Made by a program: the position numbers and the translations under genes. From positions 124,001 through 188,000 of the forward strand of contig JAPLQF010000025.1 in NCBI GenBank assembly GCA_026399875.1: a stretch of DNA of 64,000 bases. The letters run 5' to 3'. This DNA is from Burkholderiales bacterium. GTDB lineage: Bacteria; Pseudomonadota; Gammaproteobacteria; Burkholderiales; Burkholderiaceae_E. The notes under the pieces are model-generated. The model saw only the letters and a program-made list of their open reading frames with translations. It was not told where the DNA came from and did not search any database. Below, piece after piece: positions 60,238 to 64,000 of this stretch (positions within the stretch are counted from its first letter, which is position 1; each line of letters opens with the position of its first letter).

Positions 60238-61539
60238 TCAGTGGCTCTGCACGTTGCGTTTGACATGCCTTTGCGCGCGGTGCAGCAGGAACCATATCGT
60301 CAGTACGATCGGTGCCACCGCCAGACCGGTCGCCAGTTCGGCAGCGATCGGCGCGCCGGCTTTTTCGATTGCCTTGAAAAGATAACTCGCCAGGCCGATC
60401 GTGTAGTACGAGATCGCTGCCACCGACAGTCCTTCGACCGTCTGCTGCAGGCGTAATTGCAATGCCGCCCGTTCGTTGAGGGCGTTGAGCAGCGCCTGGT
60501 TCTGTCGCTCACGATCGATCTCGACCCGGGTGCCGAGCAGGGCGGTGGCGCGGGCAACACGCGCCGACACCGATTCGAGTCGTCCTCGGATCGCCTCGCA
60601 GTAGTTCATTGCCGGCTCGAATCGGCGCTGCAGAAACTTGCTGGGTGTCTGCATCCGGTCCAGGCGCGATTCGCGCAGGTCGCCCAGATTGTGCTTGACC
60701 AGCCGGTGATAGGCGCGGCCGGCATCCAGCCGATAGGAGCTGTAGGTCGACAGCTGCTCGATATCGGCTGACAGCCGGGTGATGTTGTGCAGCATTTCGG
60801 GTTCTTCGCTGGTCGGTGCGAGATCGAGGCGACCGACCAGGCTGGCCAGGTCAGGTTCGATCGCGCGAAGCGCCTGGTCGAGTTCGCGTGCCTCCGGAAA
60901 GGCGAGCATCGCCATCATCCGGTAGACCTCGATGTCGATGATCCGCTGGACAGTGCGGCCGAGCTGCGCCGCGTCGCTGTCGATATTGATCAGCAGGAAG
61001 CGGCCGAAGCCGGTTTCGTCGAGTTTGAAGGTGGAGTAGAGGTTGGCCGCCCTGTTGCTGATTTCCGCGCCGATCAGCCCTCCGAGGCCTGTCGCGTCAG
61101 CGATGCCGAACGCCTGTTTTGCACGGCTGATTTCGGCACCCGAATCATCGCGTGCCAGCACCGCCAGGCGAACGCCGGCAATCAACTGGTTCGGATCGAG
61201 TGTCAGCCAGTGGGCAATCAGCCGGTCCGCGGCATTCGGAGCGAAGGGCTCGAGCGCTGAACAGTCGGGGTCGTAGACGGTGTAATCATGGAATTCGCCG
61301 TGCCATTCCCACCGAATGCGCAGGGATCCGAACTGCGCGGTGAACTGGCCCTTGGGTGTTGCCGGCGGCACGATGCCGTTGGCGCTGCACCAGTCGAGCA
61401 TCGCTTGCGGATAGTGGGCTTCCTGCAGCGAATGAATGACCGAGGCATGTGAAATCGCATGCGGTGCGGTGATCGGCAGGCGCGACCGGGTGTGAACTTC
61501 GTCGTGCAGTTCGGTGCGAAGCGGATGGGCGTTGTACAT
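60238..61539 (-). CDS. DUF3422 family protein
   Basis: A 433-residue protein with EVHTRSRLPITAPHAISHAS at the start, RIRWEWHGEFHDYTVY, EPFRRTA-like core (LDETGFGRFLLINIDSDAAQ) and two C-terminal hydrophobic segments (LSVAAISYYTIGLASYLFKA and LAVAPIVLTIWFLLH). The family is common in proteobacteria, is anchored in the membrane by its C terminus, and has no known function. ATG 61539 precedes the family start; its upstream region is shared with the divergent pyrG. Confidence 0.87.
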   Translation of the reverse strand: MYNAHPLRTELHDEVHTRSRLPITAPHAISHASVIHSLQEAHYPQAMLDWCSANGIVPPATPKGQFTAQFGSLRIRWEWHGEFHDYTVYDPDCSALEPFAPNAADRLIAHWLTLDPNQLIAGVRLAVLARDDSGAEISRAKQAFGIADATGLGGLIGAEISNRAANLYSTFKLDETGFGRFLLINIDSDAAQLGRTVQRIIDIEVYRMMAMLAFPEARELDQALRAIEPDLASLVGRLDLAPTSEEPEMLHNITRLSADIEQLSTYSSYRLDAGRAYHRLVKHNLGDLRESRLDRMQTPSKFLQRRFEPAMNYCEAIRGRLESVSARVARATALLGTRVEIDRERQNQALLNALNERAALQLRLQQTVEGLSVAAISYYTIGLASYLFKAIEKAGAPIAAELATGLAVAPIVLTIWFLLHRAQRHVKRNVQSH

Positions 61540-61557
61540 CGCCTGCGATTCCGTTGA

Positions 61558-64000
<2,443 letters not shown>

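Overview
The window is GC-rich chromosomal DNA from a Gram-negative bacterium, most likely a betaproteobacterium of the order Burkholderiales. The reasons are the pyrG-kdsA gene pair (kdsA makes a lipopolysaccharide sugar), a Bug-type periplasmic binding protein, a lexA-imuA-imuB SOS cassette, and many CoA-transferase, enoyl-CoA hydratase and alpha/beta-hydrolase genes typical of metabolically versatile Burkholderiales. The genus cannot be fixed from the sequence alone. No rRNA, tRNA, CRISPR array or intact prophage was seen.

Left part (1-3.4 kb): the N-terminal part of a biotin carboxylase on the minus strand, divergent from a 3-hydroxyisobutyrate-dehydrogenase-like gene, a metallo-beta-lactamase-fold hydrolase gene, and a gene of the glycine/sarcosine/betaine reductase B-like family. 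This last gene has an in-frame UGA exactly where the family carries its redox Cys/Sec, followed by a well-placed hairpin with a GU in its loop. It is probably a selenoprotein and is the most notable single gene here.

Accessory island 1 (about 3.38-5.83 kb): a RHH/ParE toxin-antitoxin pair, a small cassette gene with an amber codon, one convincing integron attC site, a DUF2784 membrane protein and a cut-off IS110-family transposase. The island is bounded by inverted copies of a 23-bp sequence. A third copy, with about 120 bp of adjoining repeat shared with the right end of island 1, marks the left edge of island 2.

Catabolic core (6-27.3 kb): a glutathione transferase and a quinone reductase, several hydrolases, EamA exporter, methylmalonyl-CoA-epimerase-like VOC protein, two CaiB/BaiF CoA-transferases, iron alcohol dehydrogenase, nitroreductase, a GMC oxidoreductase with a small subunit, an MscS channel, and a cluster (21.3-27.3 kb) of CoA ligase, CoA-transferase, cupin, Bug solute-binding protein and amidase. 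This last cluster looks like an uptake and activation route for an unknown organic acid or amide.

Accessory island 2 (27.36-32.36 kb): an arsenic-resistance cluster of GAPDH, arsJ, arsR, arsC, acr3 and a broken arsH that ends at the 3' end of a resident gene. It combines export of arsenate as 1-arseno-3-phosphoglycerate with reduction and arsenite efflux.

Right part (32.3-64 kb): a fused quinone-oxidoreductase/alpha-beta-hydrolase gene coupled to an enoyl-CoA hydratase, transporters (MFS, LysE, EamA, PiT), a frameshifted cupin, a VWA-domain membrane protein, FAD oxidoreductase and glycerophosphodiesterase, glycerol kinase, the LexA-ImuA-ImuB translesion cassette with a near-perfect SOS box but no adjacent dnaE2, a glycine-rich RNA-binding protein, 3-oxoacid CoA-transferase subunits, ETF-ubiquinone oxidoreductase, and the housekeeping genes pyrG and kdsA at the right edge.
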